The notes: a model not told the origin generated them from the letters alone. Shown: positions 17,446-27,214, numbered from the stretch's first letter. The stretch is DNA of 64,000 nt from Fulvimonas soli (GCF_003148905.1 NZ_QGHC01000001.1:393111-457110), one strand, 5' to 3'. Translations and numbers: made by a program.

Positions 17446-20013
17446 ATGAGCGCCGGTGTCCTGATCGTGGCCGCGCAGCGGGACCTGCGCCGCGCACTGT
17501 TCGATACCCTGGACCGCGCCGGCCACGCGCCGATCCACACCGCGCGCGGGCTGTCGCACGCGGCCATCCTGCTCGACGGCCGCGCGCCGCTGGGCCTGGT
17601 GGTGATGGCCTTCGACGGCGACGCGGACGACGCCCGGCAGCGCTGCGAGCAGCTGCGCCGCATCCCCGCCTGCGCCGACGCGCCTTTGCTCGCCGTGCTG
17701 GCCGACGGCGCCGGCATGCGGCCCTCGCAGCTGCCGGAGGACGTGTCGGACTGGCTCTATCCCGCCCAGGTCGAGCACGAGCTGGTGGCGCGCTGGCAGC
17801 GCGCGCGGCCGCCCTCGGCGCTGCCGGCGGGGGCGGCCTCCGACGACTACCGCTTCGCCTTCGAGCAGGACGACAGCGAGTGGCTGGTGGTCGACCCGCT
17901 GGCCGCGCGCGTGCTGGAGGCCAGCCCCGCGGTGGCGCGCAACAGCCGGCTCGGCATGGAGATGCTGCGCGGCGCGCTGCTGCACGACGTGCTCGGCTTC
18001 GAGGGCGTCGCCGCCGAGCAGGTGCTGGAGCAGGCCGACCATGCCTGGTATCCCTGCCAGCGCCGCGCCCAGCACGGCGCCGACACCGGCCAGGCCAGCG
18101 CGCGTCGCGTGCGCCACGGCGGGCGCGAGGCGGTGGCGCTGCTGTTCCGCAGCGACCGTGCCGACCTGCGCGCGGAGGCGGCGCTGGCGCTGCTCTCGCG
18201 CATCTACGCCGCCGGCGGCGGGCTGGACATGCAGAAGCTGGTGGCGCGGCTGCTGCTGGACGAGCTCAACCTGGACTACCTCGCGCTGTGGTCGGCGCGC
18301 CCGGAGGAGCGCGGCGGCGCGCCGACCCTGCTGGCCCAGCTGTGGCGGGGCGACGAGCAGCCGGCGCCCGCGCTGGCGCAGCAGGGCGCGCTGCGGCTGG
18401 TGCTGGGCGGGCGCAGCCTGCTGCACGCCGACGACGCGCAGCGCCTGGCGGCCTCCGACCCGCTGCTGGCCGAGCTGAAGCTGGCCGGCTTCGTCGGCCT
18501 GCCGCTGTTCGACGAGCGGCGCGCCGTGCTCGGCGCGCTGCTGGCCGGGCGCCGCGCGCCGCTGGGCGACATGGGCATCATCGAGCCGGTGCTGCGCTGC
18601 GCCGCGGCGCGCTTCGCGCACAGCCTGGAGCTGCGCCGCACGCGCGAGCAGGGCCGCGCCGAGGGCCTGATCGACGCGCTCACCGGCCTGCCCAACCGGC
18701 TGCTGTTCAACGACCGCCTGGACACCATCATCCGCGAGGCGCGCCGCACCGGCGAGTGCTTCGCCGTGCTGTTCGTCGACCTGGACAACTTCAAGGGCAT
18801 CAACGACAGCCACGGCCACGCCGCCGGCGACCAGGTGCTGCGCGCGGTGACCCAGCGGCTGGTCGGCAGCGTGCGCGCCTCCGACACGGTGGCGCGCTAC
18901 GCCGGCGACGAGTTCATCGTGGTGCTGCGCCACATCGTCAAGACCGACGACGCGCTGCGCGTGGCCGAGAAGATCGTGCAGGTGATGGAGGCGCCGCTGG
19001 CGATCGGCGGCGGCACGCAGCTGCAGGTCACCGCCTCGATCGGCATCAGCTTCTACCCGGACGATGCGCCCGACGCCGACACCCTGCTCAAGCACGCCGA
19101 CGAGGCGATGTACGCGGCCAAGCACCTGGGCCGCAACAACTTCCAGATCTACGAGGTCAGCCCCGAGCAGGCCCGGCAGCACGACGTGGCGCTGAAGAGC
19201 CGGCTGCGCACCGCCGCGCGCAACGGCGAGCTGAAGCTGGTCTACCAGCCGCAGGTGGACGCGGCCAGCGAGGACATCGTGGGCATGGAGGCGCTGCTGC
19301 GCTGGGAGCATCCGGAACTGGGCCCGATCAGCCCGGCCACGTTCATCCCGCTGGCCGAGGAGACCGGCCTGATCGTCTCCATCGGCGAATGGGTGCTGCG
19401 CACCGCCTGCGCGCAGGCGCAGGACTGGGAGCGCCGCTACGGCCTGCGCCTGCGCCTGGGCGTGAACCTGTCGGCGGTGCAGCTGATGGAGGCGGACCTC
19501 TTGGACACGGTGGCCGCGGTGCTGCGCGAGACCGGGCTCGACCCCGGCCTGCTGGAGCTGGAGGTGACCGAGAGCATCAGCATCAAGGCCGTGCCCAACC
19601 TGCTGGAGAACCTGCACGGCCTGCACCGGCTGGGCTGCCGCATCGCCATCGACGACTTCGGCACCGGCGCCGCCTCGCTGGACTACCTGCGCAAGCTGCC
19701 GGCCGACCGCATCAAGATCGACCAGAGCTTCGTGCGCAACATCGGCCTGGACCCCGACGACGAGGCGATCGTGCGCGCCACCATCGAGATGGCGCACCGG
19801 CTCAACCGCGGGGTGGTGGCCGAGGGCGTGGAGATCGAGTCGCACCTGGCCTTCCTGCGCGCCAACCAGTGCGACGAGCTGCAGGGCTACCTGTTCTGCC
19901 GGCCGCTGACCCAGATCAGCTTCGAGAACCTGCTGGCCGAGCGCCAGCGCCTGCTGGCCGGGGCCGCCGCCGGCTTGAGCGCCGGCGAGGCCAGCCCCAT
20001 ACAGGTGGCTTGA
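17446..20013 (+). CDS. Receiver-like/GAF/GGDEF/EAL c-di-GMP protein
   Basis: An 855-residue cytosolic protein. Residues 1-110 resemble a degenerate response-regulator receiver, as there is no clear DD and LDLxMP set. Residues about 240-395 look like a GAF sensor. The GGDEF domain (about 400-565) has LTGLPNRLLFNDRL and an active-site loop RYAGDEF, in which the first Gly is Ala. The EAL domain (about 580-835) has GMEALLRWEH, NLSAVQ, VEVTE-like LEVTES, IDDFGTG, KIDQSFV and AEGVE, so all metal and general-base positions look intact. It is likely a c-di-GMP phosphodiesterase; the AGDEF loop can be active in some cyclases. It follows the 164-residue gene by 14 bp. Confidence 0.9.
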   Translation: MSAGVLIVAAQRDLRRALFDTLDRAGHAPIHTARGLSHAAILLDGRAPLGLVVMAFDGDADDARQRCEQLRRIPACADAPLLAVLADGAGMRPSQLPEDVSDWLYPAQVEHELVARWQRARPPSALPAGAASDDYRFAFEQDDSEWLVVDPLAARVLEASPAVARNSRLGMEMLRGALLHDVLGFEGVAAEQVLEQADHAWYPCQRRAQHGADTGQASARRVRHGGREAVALLFRSDRADLRAEAALALLSRIYAAGGGLDMQKLVARLLLDELNLDYLALWSARPEERGGAPTLLAQLWRGDEQPAPALAQQGALRLVLGGRSLLHADDAQRLAASDPLLAELKLAGFVGLPLFDERRAVLGALLAGRRAPLGDMGIIEPVLRCAAARFAHSLELRRTREQGRAEGLIDALTGLPNRLLFNDRLDTIIREARRTGECFAVLFVDLDNFKGINDSHGHAAGDQVLRAVTQRLVGSVRASDTVARYAGDEFIVVLRHIVKTDDALRVAEKIVQVMEAPLAIGGGTQLQVTASIGISFYPDDAPDADTLLKHADEAMYAAKHLGRNNFQIYEVSPEQARQHDVALKSRLRTAARNGELKLVYQPQVDAASEDIVGMEALLRWEHPELGPISPATFIPLAEETGLIVSIGEWVLRTACAQAQDWERRYGLRLRLGVNLSAVQLMEADLLDTVAAVLRETGLDPGLLELEVTESISIKAVPNLLENLHGLHRLGCRIAIDDFGTGAASLDYLRKLPADRIKIDQSFVRNIGLDPDDEAIVRATIEMAHRLNRGVVAEGVEIESHLAFLRANQCDELQGYLFCRPLTQISFENLLAERQRLLAGAAAGLSAGEASPIQVA

Positions 20014-20079
20014 CGCGCGCCGCCGCATCGGCCCTGATAGGCCGGATCGGCGCGGCGCGGAAGCCCGGCCGCGCCCGCC

Positions 20080-20107
20080 TGAACTTGCGCGGCGCGGCGC
20101 GGTCTGA
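20080..20107 (+). promoter_or_regulatory. Sigma-E-type autoregulatory promoter of rpoE
   Basis: TGAACTT (20080-20086) is followed after 16 bp by TCTGA (20103-20107), which matches the sigma-E -35 (GGAACTT) and -10 (TCTGA) consensus. It lies about 63 bp upstream of the rpoE start. Self-activation is usual for this gene. Confidence 0.7.
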
Positions 20108-20169
20108 AGGCGCTCACATCCGGCGGAGCTCCGCGACGAGTGGCAGCAGAGACGAAGGAGACGGCCCGG

Positions 20170-20763
20170 ATGGGCGAAAACGAACTGGATAGCGCACTGG
20201 TCGAGCGGGTCCAGGGCGGCGACAAGCGGGCCTTCGACCTCTTGGTGCGCAAGTACCAGCACAAGGTGATCGGGCTGATCGCGCGCTACGTGCGCAACCC
20301 GGCCGAGTGCGAGGACGTGGCGCAGGAGGCCTTCGTGCGCGCCTGGCGCGCGATCGGCTCGTTCCGCGGCGACAGCGCCTTCTACACCTGGCTGTACAAG
20401 ATCGCGGTGAACACCGCCAAGAACCACCTGGTGGCGATGGGCCGGCGGCCGCCCAGCGACGACGTGGCGATCGAGGACGCCGTGTTCGGCGCCGGCGCCG
20501 AGCGCATGCAGGACAGCGCCACCCCCGAGCGCGAACTCTTGCGGCAGGAAATTGAACAAACCGTGTTCGACACGGTCCAAGCCTTGCCGGAAGAGCTGCG
20601 GGCCGCCATCACGCTGCGCGAGGTGGACGGCCTGAGCTACGAGGAGATCGCCGAGGCGATGGGCTGTCCCATCGGCACGGTGCGCTCGCGCATCTTCCGC
20701 GCGCGCGAGGCCATCGACCAGAAATTGCGGCCCCTGCTGTCGGACCGCGAGGATCGAACATGA
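20170..20763 (+). CDS. rpoE: Envelope stress sigma factor RpoE (AlgU)
   Basis: A 197-residue ECF sigma factor. Region 2 has DVAQEAFVRAWRAI and TWLYKIAVNTAKN, the latter typical of the RpoE subgroup. Region 4 has LPEELRAAITLREVDGLSYEEIAEAMGCPIGTVRSR-like sequence, visible as GLSYEEIAEAMGCP. It should drive the response to misfolded outer-membrane proteins. The ATG at 20170 is chosen because AAGGAG lies 9 bp upstream and MGENELDSALVERVQ is the family start; an ATG or alternative codon farther upstream lacks support. Its stop overlaps the rseA start (ATGA), as is normal for sigma/anti-sigma pairs. Confidence 0.95.
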   Translation: MGENELDSALVERVQGGDKRAFDLLVRKYQHKVIGLIARYVRNPAECEDVAQEAFVRAWRAIGSFRGDSAFYTWLYKIAVNTAKNHLVAMGRRPPSDDVAIEDAVFGAGAERMQDSATPERELLRQEIEQTVFDTVQALPEELRAAITLREVDGLSYEEIAEAMGCPIGTVRSRIFRAREAIDQKLRPLLSDREDRT

Positions 20764-21428
20764 GCGAACTGCAACGCGAACACCTGTCGGCCGGCATGGA
20801 CGGCGAGCTGTCCGGGGACGAGCTGCGCTTCCTGCTGCGCCGGCTGGACCACGACGCCGCGGGCCGGCAGGCCTGGTCGCGCTACCACGTGGCGCGCGAC
20901 GGCCTGCGCCGGCAGCTGCCGCCGCTGGCCTCGGCCGGCTTCGCGGAGCGCGTGATGGAGGCGATCGGCCAGCCCGCCGCGGAAGGCGGCCGCGTGCCGC
21001 ACTGGCTGCGCTGGTCGGCCGGCGGCGCGATCGCCGCCGGCGTGGCCGCGATCGCGCTGATGACCGCGCGGCCGGCCGGCGAGGGCGCCGACCTGGCCGC
21101 CGGCGGCGCGGCGGCGAACGGCGCCGTCGCGGCGGCCAGCCGTCCCGCGGCGACCCCGGAGTCGGCCACCCCGGCCAGCGTGCCGCCATGGCTGCTGCTC
21201 AACGACAACAAGGCCGTGCGCTACAGCCAGCAGGCCTCGGCGATGCTGGGCGACGGCTACGGCGAGACGGTGCCGTACGGCGAGGCGGCCCAGCCCTACC
21301 TGCAGCGGCTGTCGCCCTACCAGCTGCGCCGCCTGCCGGTGAACGGCGACGGCAGCTACCTGCTGCTGATCGACAGCCCGCAACCCGTCCGGCAGGAAGC
21401 GCCGCGCCAGGCGGCCGCCGCCCGCTGA
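20760..21428 (+). CDS. rseA: Sigma-E anti-sigma factor RseA (MucA)
   Basis: A 222-residue single-pass inner-membrane protein. The N-terminal cytoplasmic domain (about residues 1-75) contains LSAGMDGELSGDELRFLLRRL, the RseA sigma-binding pattern. The membrane segment is about residues 82-103 (WSAGGAIAAGVAAIALMTA). The periplasmic part is Ala-rich and then has PYQLRRLPVNGDGSYLLLID-like sequence, seen as SPYQLRRLPVNGDG. It holds RpoE inactive until cleaved by DegS- and RseP-type proteases. No rseB gene follows: mucD comes next. Confidence 0.92.
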   Translation: MSELQREHLSAGMDGELSGDELRFLLRRLDHDAAGRQAWSRYHVARDGLRRQLPPLASAGFAERVMEAIGQPAAEGGRVPHWLRWSAGGAIAAGVAAIALMTARPAGEGADLAAGGAAANGAVAAASRPAATPESATPASVPPWLLLNDNKAVRYSQQASAMLGDGYGETVPYGEAAQPYLQRLSPYQLRRLPVNGDGSYLLLIDSPQPVRQEAPRQAAAAR

Positions 21429-21540
21429 TGCGGTGCCGCGTGCCGTCGCCGCGGTCCCGCCCCCATCCCGCGAACCACCGGCCCGCCGCCCGGGCCGGCG
21501 GTTCGCCGCGTCCCTTCGATCCGTCCCAAGGAGGAATCCG

Positions 21541-22998
21541 ATGACCCATCCGAAACTGCGCGGCCTGGCTTGCGGCCTGCTGGTGGGGCTGGCCATGGCG
21601 GGTTGCGTCCAGGCGCAACAGCCGGCGCCGGGCGCCGCCGCGGCGCTGCCGGACTTCACCGGCATCGTGCAGAAGAACGCCGCCGCGGTGGTGCACGTCG
21701 AGGCCAAGTACAACGGCAGGCGCCAGGCGCGCCCGATGGTCCGCCAGCGGATGCCCGACGATCCCTCGGAGGAGTTCTTCCGCCGTTTCTTCGGCATGCC
21801 GATGCTGCCCTCGCCGGAGGAGCAGAAGCACACCTCGCTGGGCTCGGGCTTCATCATCTCGTCGGACGGCTACATCCTCACCAACAACCATGTGGTGGAG
21901 GACGCCGACGAGGTGAGCGTGCGCCTGCAGGACCACCGCACGCTCACCGCCAAGGTGGTGGGCGCCGACCCGACCTACGACATCGCCCTGCTCAAGGTGA
22001 GCGCCGGCGGCCTGCCGGCGGTGACCATCGGCGACTCGCGCTCGCTCAAGCCGGGCCAGTGGGTGCTGGCGATCGGCTCGCCGTTCGGCTTCGACTACAC
22101 CGTGACCCAGGGCATCGTCAGCGCGGTGGGCCGCAACCTGGGCGCCGGCGACCAGCCGTACACCTCGTTCATCCAGACCGACGTGCCGATCAACCGCGGC
22201 AACTCCGGCGGCCCGCTGTTCGACCTGCAGGGCCGCGTGGTGGGCGTCAACTCGCAGATCTACTCCAACACCGGCGGCTACCTGGGCGTCGCGTTCTCCA
22301 TCCCGATCGACGTGGCGATGCACGCGGTGGAGCAGATCAAGGCCAAGGGCTACGTCTCGCGCGGCCAGCTGGGCGTGTCGCTGCAGGCGCTGACCGACGA
22401 CGCGGTGAAGGCGCTCAAGCTGGGCAGCGCCAACGGCGCCATCGTGGCCGACGTGACCAAGGGCAGCGGCGCGGACAAGGCCGGCATCCAGTCGGGCGAC
22501 ATCATCGTCGGCTACAACGGCCAGACCATCAGCCAGGCGGCCGACCTGCCGCCGCTGGTGGGCATGACCAAGCCGGGCACGCGGGTGCCGGTGGAGCTCC
22601 TGCGCGACGGCAAGCGGCAGACCCTGCAGGTGACCATCGGCGAGGCGCCGCGCGACGGCAAGGCCCTGGCCGCGGCCGGCGGCGAAGCGCCGTCCGCGCG
22701 CACCGGCTCGGCGGCGCTCGGCCTGTCGGTGCAGGGCGTGGACGCGGACACGCGCGAGCAGATGGGCCTGCCGGCCGGCGAGGGCGTGCAGATCAGCGAC
22801 ATCACCGGCCCGGTCGCCGCCGCCGCGGGCCTGCAGCCGGGCGACGTGATCCTGCGCGTGAACCAGCGCAAGATCGGCAGCGTGGCCGATTTCCGCGAGG
22901 CCACCAGGGACGTCAAGCCGGGCGGCACCGTGCTGCTGCTGGTGCGCCGCGGCGACCAGAGCAGCTTCATCGGCCTGACCGTGCCGGACGACGAGTGA
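21541..22998 (+). CDS. mucD: Do/DegP-family serine endoprotease (MucD)
   Basis: A 485-residue periplasmic protease/chaperone. An export signal is present (residues 1-25, LLVGLAMAGCVQA). Its MAGC could be read as a lipobox, but the usual VQA cleavage is equally likely. The trypsin-like domain has the catalytic triad His in TNNHVV, Asp in TYDIALL and Ser in GNSGGPL. Two PDZ domains follow, one near residues 275-365 (RGQLGVSLQ) and a second near 395-480 (LGLSVQGVD). AGGAGG lies 6 bp before the ATG at 21541. It is the third gene of the sigma-E cluster and is expected to degrade misfolded envelope proteins and dampen the response. Confidence 0.93.
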   Translation: MTHPKLRGLACGLLVGLAMAGCVQAQQPAPGAAAALPDFTGIVQKNAAAVVHVEAKYNGRRQARPMVRQRMPDDPSEEFFRRFFGMPMLPSPEEQKHTSLGSGFIISSDGYILTNNHVVEDADEVSVRLQDHRTLTAKVVGADPTYDIALLKVSAGGLPAVTIGDSRSLKPGQWVLAIGSPFGFDYTVTQGIVSAVGRNLGAGDQPYTSFIQTDVPINRGNSGGPLFDLQGRVVGVNSQIYSNTGGYLGVAFSIPIDVAMHAVEQIKAKGYVSRGQLGVSLQALTDDAVKALKLGSANGAIVADVTKGSGADKAGIQSGDIIVGYNGQTISQAADLPPLVGMTKPGTRVPVELLRDGKRQTLQVTIGEAPRDGKALAAAGGEAPSARTGSAALGLSVQGVDADTREQMGLPAGEGVQISDITGPVAAAAGLQPGDVILRVNQRKIGSVADFREATRDVKPGGTVLLLVRRGDQSSFIGLTVPDDE

Positions 22999-23170
22999 GC
23001 GCCGGGCGGCGGTCGCCGGCGCGCCGGCGGCCGCCGCGCTGCCGGGGCCGTCCCACGGAAGGCATAGGCGGCCGCCGCGCCGTTCCATGCGATAATGCCG
23101 GGTTCGCGCCGCCATCCCGGCGGCGCGCCGCCCGCGCCCCGCGCGGCGGGGCAAGCCGACAGCGTGTTCC

Positions 23171-24961
23171 ATGGAACTGATCCGCAACTTCTCCATCATC
23201 GCCCACATCGACCACGGCAAGTCGACGCTCGCCGACCGCATCATCCAGATCTGCGGCGGCCTGCAGGAGCGCGAGATGGAAGCGCAGGTGCTCGACAGCA
23301 ACCCGATCGAGCGCGAGCGCGGCATCACCATCAAGGCGCAGTCGGTGTCGCTGCCGTACAAGGCGCGCGACGGCCGCACCTACCAGCTCAACTTCATCGA
23401 CACCCCCGGCCACGTGGACTTCAGCTACGAGGTGTCCCGCTCGCTGGCTGCCTGCGAGGGCGCGCTGCTGGTGGTGGACGCCGCGCAGGGCGTGGAGGCG
23501 CAGTCGGTGGCCAACTGCTACACCGCCGTCGAGATGGGCCTGGAAGTGGTGCCGGTGCTCAACAAGATCGACCTGCCCACCGCCGACATCGAGAAGGTGA
23601 AGGGCGAGATCGAGGCGGTGATCGGCATCGACGCCACCGACGCGGTGGCGGTGAGCGCCAAGACCGGCCTCAACGTGGTCGAGGTGCTGGAGGCGATCGT
23701 CGCGCGCATCCCGCCGCCGAAGCCGCGCGACACCGACCGCCTGCAGGCGCTCATCATCGACTCCTGGTTCGACAACTACCTGGGCGTGGTGTCGCTGGTG
23801 CGCGTGATGCAGGGCGAGATCCGGCCCGGCGACAAGCTGCTGGTGATGTCCACCGGGCGCACCCACGAGGCGAGCGAGGTGGGCGTGTTCACGCCCAAGC
23901 GCAAGAAGCTGGACCGGCTCTCGGCGGGCGAGGTGGGCTGGCTCACCGCCTCGATCAAGGACGTGCACGGCGCGCCGGTGGGCGACACGCTCACGCTGGC
24001 CGCCAGGCCGGCCGAGCGGCCGCTGCCCGGCTTCCAGACCATGCAGCCGCGCGTGTTCGCCGGCCTGTTCCCGGTCTCCGCCGACGACTACCCGGCGCTG
24101 CGCGAGGCGCTGGAGAAGCTGCGCCTCAACGACGCGGCGCTGTTCTTCGAGCCGGAATCCTCCGAGGCGATGGGCTTCGGCTTCCGCTGCGGCTTCCTCG
24201 GCATGCTGCACATGGAGATCGTGCAGGAGCGGCTGGAGCGCGAGTACGACCTGGACCTGGTGACCACCGCGCCCACCGTGGTCTACGAGATCCTCCGCAC
24301 CGACGGCAACACGATGAGCCTGGACAACCCGGCCAAGCTGCCGCCGTCGCCGCAGGTGCAGGAGATCCGCGAGCCGATCATCGTCGCCAACATCCTCACC
24401 CCGCCGGACTACATCGGCAACATCATCACCCTGTGCGAGGAGAAGCGCGGCGTGCAGCGCTCGATCCAGTACCTGGCCAGCCAGGTGCAGATCAGCTACG
24501 AGCTGCCGCTGGCCGAGGTGGTGCTGGACTTCTTCGACAAGCTCAAGTCGGTCTCGCGCGGCTACGCCTCGATGGACTACCACTTCGACCGCTTCGAGGC
24601 CGGCCCGTTCGTGCGCGTGGACGTGCTGATCAACGGCGACCGCGTGGACGCGCTCAGCCTGATCGTGCACCGCTCGCACGCCGACCGCCGCGGCCGCGAG
24701 CTGGTCGAGCGCATGAAGGACCTGATCCCGCGCCAGCAGTTCGACGTGGCGATCCAGGCGGCGATCGGCGCGCAGATCATCGCCCGCTCCACGGTCAAGG
24801 CGCTGCGCAAGAACGTCCTGGCCAAATGCTATGGTGGCGACGTCAGCCGCAAGAAGAAACTGCTGGAGAAACAGAAGGAAGGCAAGAAGCGCATGAAGCA
24901 GGTGGGGCGGGTGGAGATCCCGCAGGAGGCCTTCCTCGCCGTACTGAAAGTGGACAAATGA
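23171..24961 (+). CDS. lepA: Elongation factor 4 (LepA)
   Basis: A 596-residue ribosome-dependent GTPase that promotes back-translocation or assists ribosome biogenesis. G1 is [10 protein letters not shown]2 contains [10 protein letters not shown]3 is DTPGHVDF, and G4 is NKIDLP. Domains II, III and V follow, and the LepA-specific C-terminal domain with [21 protein letters not shown] basic stretch ([15 protein letters not shown]) is intact. The length matches the family. It is followed by lepB, as in many proteobacteria, here after a 118-bp spacer with a long stem-loop. Confidence 0.96.
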   Translation: MELIRNFSIIAHIDHGKSTLADRIIQICGGLQEREMEAQVLDSNPIERERGITIKAQSVSLPYKARDGRTYQLNFIDTPGHVDFSYEVSRSLAACEGALLVVDAAQGVEAQSVANCYTAVEMGLEVVPVLNKIDLPTADIEKVKGEIEAVIGIDATDAVAVSAKTGLNVVEVLEAIVARIPPPKPRDTDRLQALIIDSWFDNYLGVVSLVRVMQGEIRPGDKLLVMSTGRTHEASEVGVFTPKRKKLDRLSAGEVGWLTASIKDVHGAPVGDTLTLAARPAERPLPGFQTMQPRVFAGLFPVSADDYPALREALEKLRLNDAALFFEPESSEAMGFGFRCGFLGMLHMEIVQERLEREYDLDLVTTAPTVVYEILRTDGNTMSLDNPAKLPPSPQVQEIREPIIVANILTPPDYIGNIITLCEEKRGVQRSIQYLASQVQISYELPLAEVVLDFFDKLKSVSRGYASMDYHFDRFEAGPFVRVDVLINGDRVDALSLIVHRSHADRRGRELVERMKDLIPRQQFDVAIQAAIGAQIIARSTVKALRKNVLAKCYGGDVSRKKKLLEKQKEGKKRMKQVGRVEIPQEAFLAVLKVDK

Positions 24962-24972
24962 GCAGGGTGGCG

Positions 24973-25052
24973 AACGGGGAGCAGGGAACGGGGAGCGTGC
25001 GGGGCGCGGCGACGCCGGCTCGACGCGCGCTTCCCGTTCCCCGCTCCCCATT
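24973..25052. repeat. Long-stem spacer hairpin between lepA and lepB
   Basis: Arms of 25 nt (24973-24997 and 25028-25052, GGGGAGC/GGGAACG units) are inverted and match at 22 positions, with a 30-nt loop. Each arm is made of short tandem GGGGA(A/G)C-like words. It resembles the stem-loops at 28154-28234 and 36057-36127 in design and position, though not in exact sequence. Confidence 0.75.
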
Positions 25053-25079
25053 CCCCGTTCCCCGACGTTAGGAGCACGC

Positions 25080-26012
25080 ATGGATTTCGATTTCTCGGCG
25101 ATTCTGCTCGGCCTCACCGTGCTGTTCGGCGTGGTGTGGGGCCTGGACCGCCTGTTCCTGTACAAGAGGCGCAAGGCGCGGCTGGACGCGGCCGGCGAGG
25201 AGTACCGCGACCCGGTGCCGGTGGACTGGTCGCGCTCGCTGTTCCCGGTGGTGCTGGTGGTGCTGCTGCTGCGCTCGTTCGTGGCCGAGCCGTTCCGCAT
25301 CCCGTCCGGCTCGATGATGCCGACGCTGGACGTGGGCGACTTCATCCTGGTCAACAAGTTCGCCTACGGCCTGCGCCTGCCCGCCTTCAACACCAAGTTC
25401 CTCGGCGTGGGCGAGCCCAGGCGCGGCGACGTGGTGGTGTTCCGCTTCCCCGGCTACCTGTGCCGCGACGCCTCGGGCAAGCTGGCGCGCGTGGGCGGCG
25501 ACGAGAGCGGCCCGCCGCGCCTGGGTCCGGGCGACCGCTGCCCGGACGACCGCCTGCCGGTGCAGAGCCAGAACTGGATCAAGCGCGTGATCGGCCTGCC
25601 GGGCGACGTGGTCGAGGTGCGCGACAGCCAGATCATCATCAATGGCGAGCCGGTGAAGGCCGACCTGGTCGGCCCCTTCGTGGGCGACCGCCGCCGCGCC
25701 GAGGACGCCGAGCTGCTGGCCTACGGCGCCACGGTCTGGACCGAGCACCTGGGCAACGTGAACCACCTGATCGCGCGCATGCCCGAGCGCATGGCCACCC
25801 AGCCGGTGCCCAACAGCCTGGTGCCCTCGCGGGTGCCCGACGACTGCTACCTGGTGATGGGCGACGACCGCGAGAACAGCCTGGACAGCCGCTGGTGGGG
25901 CTGCGTGCCGGAGAAGAACCTGGCCGGCAAGGCCTTCCTGATCTGGATGAGCTGGAAGGGCTGGGGCACCGGCGGCGTGGATTTCTCGCGGATCGGCACG
26001 ATCGTGCACTGA
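25080..26012 (+). CDS. lepB: Signal peptidase I
   Basis: A 310-residue inner-membrane serine protease that removes signal peptides. Two membrane segments (about residues 7-27 and 56-76) precede the catalytic domain. The nucleophile Ser is in PSGSMMPTL near residue 80 and the general-base Lys is in WIKRVIGLPGD near residue 163, with the box E motif GDDRENSLDSR near the end. Both type I box residues are present. AGGAG lies 6 bp upstream of the start. Next comes the DUF4845 gene after about 100 bp, probably co-transcribed. Confidence 0.95.
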   Translation: MDFDFSAILLGLTVLFGVVWGLDRLFLYKRRKARLDAAGEEYRDPVPVDWSRSLFPVVLVVLLLRSFVAEPFRIPSGSMMPTLDVGDFILVNKFAYGLRLPAFNTKFLGVGEPRRGDVVVFRFPGYLCRDASGKLARVGGDESGPPRLGPGDRCPDDRLPVQSQNWIKRVIGLPGDVVEVRDSQIIINGEPVKADLVGPFVGDRRRAEDAELLAYGATVWTEHLGNVNHLIARMPERMATQPVPNSLVPSRVPDDCYLVMGDDRENSLDSRWWGCVPEKNLAGKAFLIWMSWKGWGTGGVDFSRIGTIVH

Positions 26013-26114
26013 TCCCGCTTCGGCGGACGGCGGCGCTGGCATAATCGCCGCGCCGGCCGTCGCCGGCCGTGCATTCGTGGGGCAGCGTCGCGCAGGCGGC
26101 ATAGCGAGGGGACT

Positions 26115-26495
26115 ATGAGAACGAAGCAGAAGGGCATCACCCTGATCGGATTCCTGTTCGTCCTCGCCATCGTGGCCTTCTTCGGCTACATGGCGATGAA
26201 ACTGGTGCCGGCCTACGCCGAATACATGGGCGTCAACAAGGCGATGAACCAGATCGCCAGCAGCGGCGTGGAGGGCAAGACCCTCGACGACATCCGCCGC
26301 GACCTGATGTTCAAGATGGGCTTCCAGTACGTCGACGACGCCACCATCAAGCCCAGCGACATCACCATCCAGCGCGCCAACAACGGCGCGACCCTGCACG
26401 TGGAATACGACAAGGTGGTGCCGTTCCTCTACAACATCTCCTTCCTGCTGCACTTCGAGAAGAGCGTGCAGCTGCAGGGCAACGTGGGCCAGTGA
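26115..26495 (+). CDS. DUF4845 membrane protein
   Basis: A 126-residue protein with a short basic N-terminus (MRTKQKG), one membrane segment (about residues 9-30, [20 protein letters not shown]) and a periplasmic domain. The N-terminus resembles a type IV pilin leader, with G followed by ITLIGFLF, a known trait of this family; whether it is processed by PilD is unclear. It always sits between lepB and rnc in this lineage. No function is established. Confidence 0.85.
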   Translation: MRTKQKGITLIGFLFVLAIVAFFGYMAMKLVPAYAEYMGVNKAMNQIASSGVEGKTLDDIRRDLMFKMGFQYVDDATIKPSDITIQRANNGATLHVEYDKVVPFLYNISFLLHFEKSVQLQGNVGQ

Positions 26496-26499
26496 TGCC

Positions 26500-27156
26500 T
26501 TGAAGCTGGACTACCGCTTCCGCGACCCCGCGCTGGCCAGGCTGGCGCTCACCCACCGCAGCGCCGGCCGGCCCAACAACGAGCGACTGGAGTTCCTGGG
26601 CGACGCGCTGCTCGGCGCGGTGGTCGCGCAGATGCTCTACGAGGCGCACCCGAACGCCAGCGAGGGCGAGCTGTCGCGGTTGCGCGCGCAGCTGGTGAAC
26701 GGGCAGGCGCTGGCGGTGATCGCGCGCGAACTGGAACTGGGCGAGGGGCTGCAGCTGGGACCCGGCGAGCTCAAGAGCGGCGGCTTCCGCCGCGACTCCA
26801 TCCTGGCCGACGCCTTCGAGGCGCTGGTCGCCGCGGTCTACCTCGACGGCGGCTTCGCCGCCTGCAGCGCGGTGGTGCGCGGGCTGTTCGAGGCGCGCGT
26901 CGCCGCGTTGCCGAAATCCTCCAAGGACGCCAAGACCCGCCTGCAGGAATGGCTGCAGGCGCGCGCGCTGCCGCTGCCCGGCTACGAGCTGCTGGGCAGC
27001 CACGGCGAGGAGCACGCCAAGGTCTTCGACGTGCGCTGCACCGTCGCCGAGCCGGTGCCGTTCAGCGCCGAGGCCAGCGGCACCAGCCGCCGCCAGGCCG
27101 AGCAGGACGCCGCCGACCTCGTGCTCGCCCGCCTGCTGGCGCTGCCGCGGGACTGA
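26500..27156 (+). CDS. rnc: Ribonuclease III
   Basis: A 218-residue double-strand-specific endoribonuclease that processes rRNA precursors. The catalytic signature is [14 protein letters not shown] near residue 26 with the second-metal residue in [15 protein letters not shown] near residue 107. The C-terminal double-stranded RNA-binding domain (about residues 145-215) starts [11 protein letters not shown] and ends with [10 protein letters not shown]. It uses a TTG start 4 bp after the DUF4845 stop, so it is probably translationally coupled. I find no ATG that fits. Compared with E. coli (226 residues) the N-terminus is slightly short but complete. Confidence 0.93.
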   Translation: MKLDYRFRDPALARLALTHRSAGRPNNERLEFLGDALLGAVVAQMLYEAHPNASEGELSRLRAQLVNGQALAVIARELELGEGLQLGPGELKSGGFRRDSILADAFEALVAAVYLDGGFAACSAVVRGLFEARVAALPKSSKDAKTRLQEWLQARALPLPGYELLGSHGEEHAKVFDVRCTVAEPVPFSAEASGTSRRQAEQDAADLVLARLLALPRD

Positions 27157-27214
27157 ACCCGATCCACCCGGCGCGGCGCTATGCTTCGCCCCCTGAAGGC
27201 ACCCGACAGACGAC

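Noticed and set aside
21541..21640. MucD as a lipoprotein
   Set aside because: LAMAGC could be a lipobox, but Met at -3 is unusual and VQA-Q gives a normal type I site; MucD homologues are soluble periplasmic proteins.
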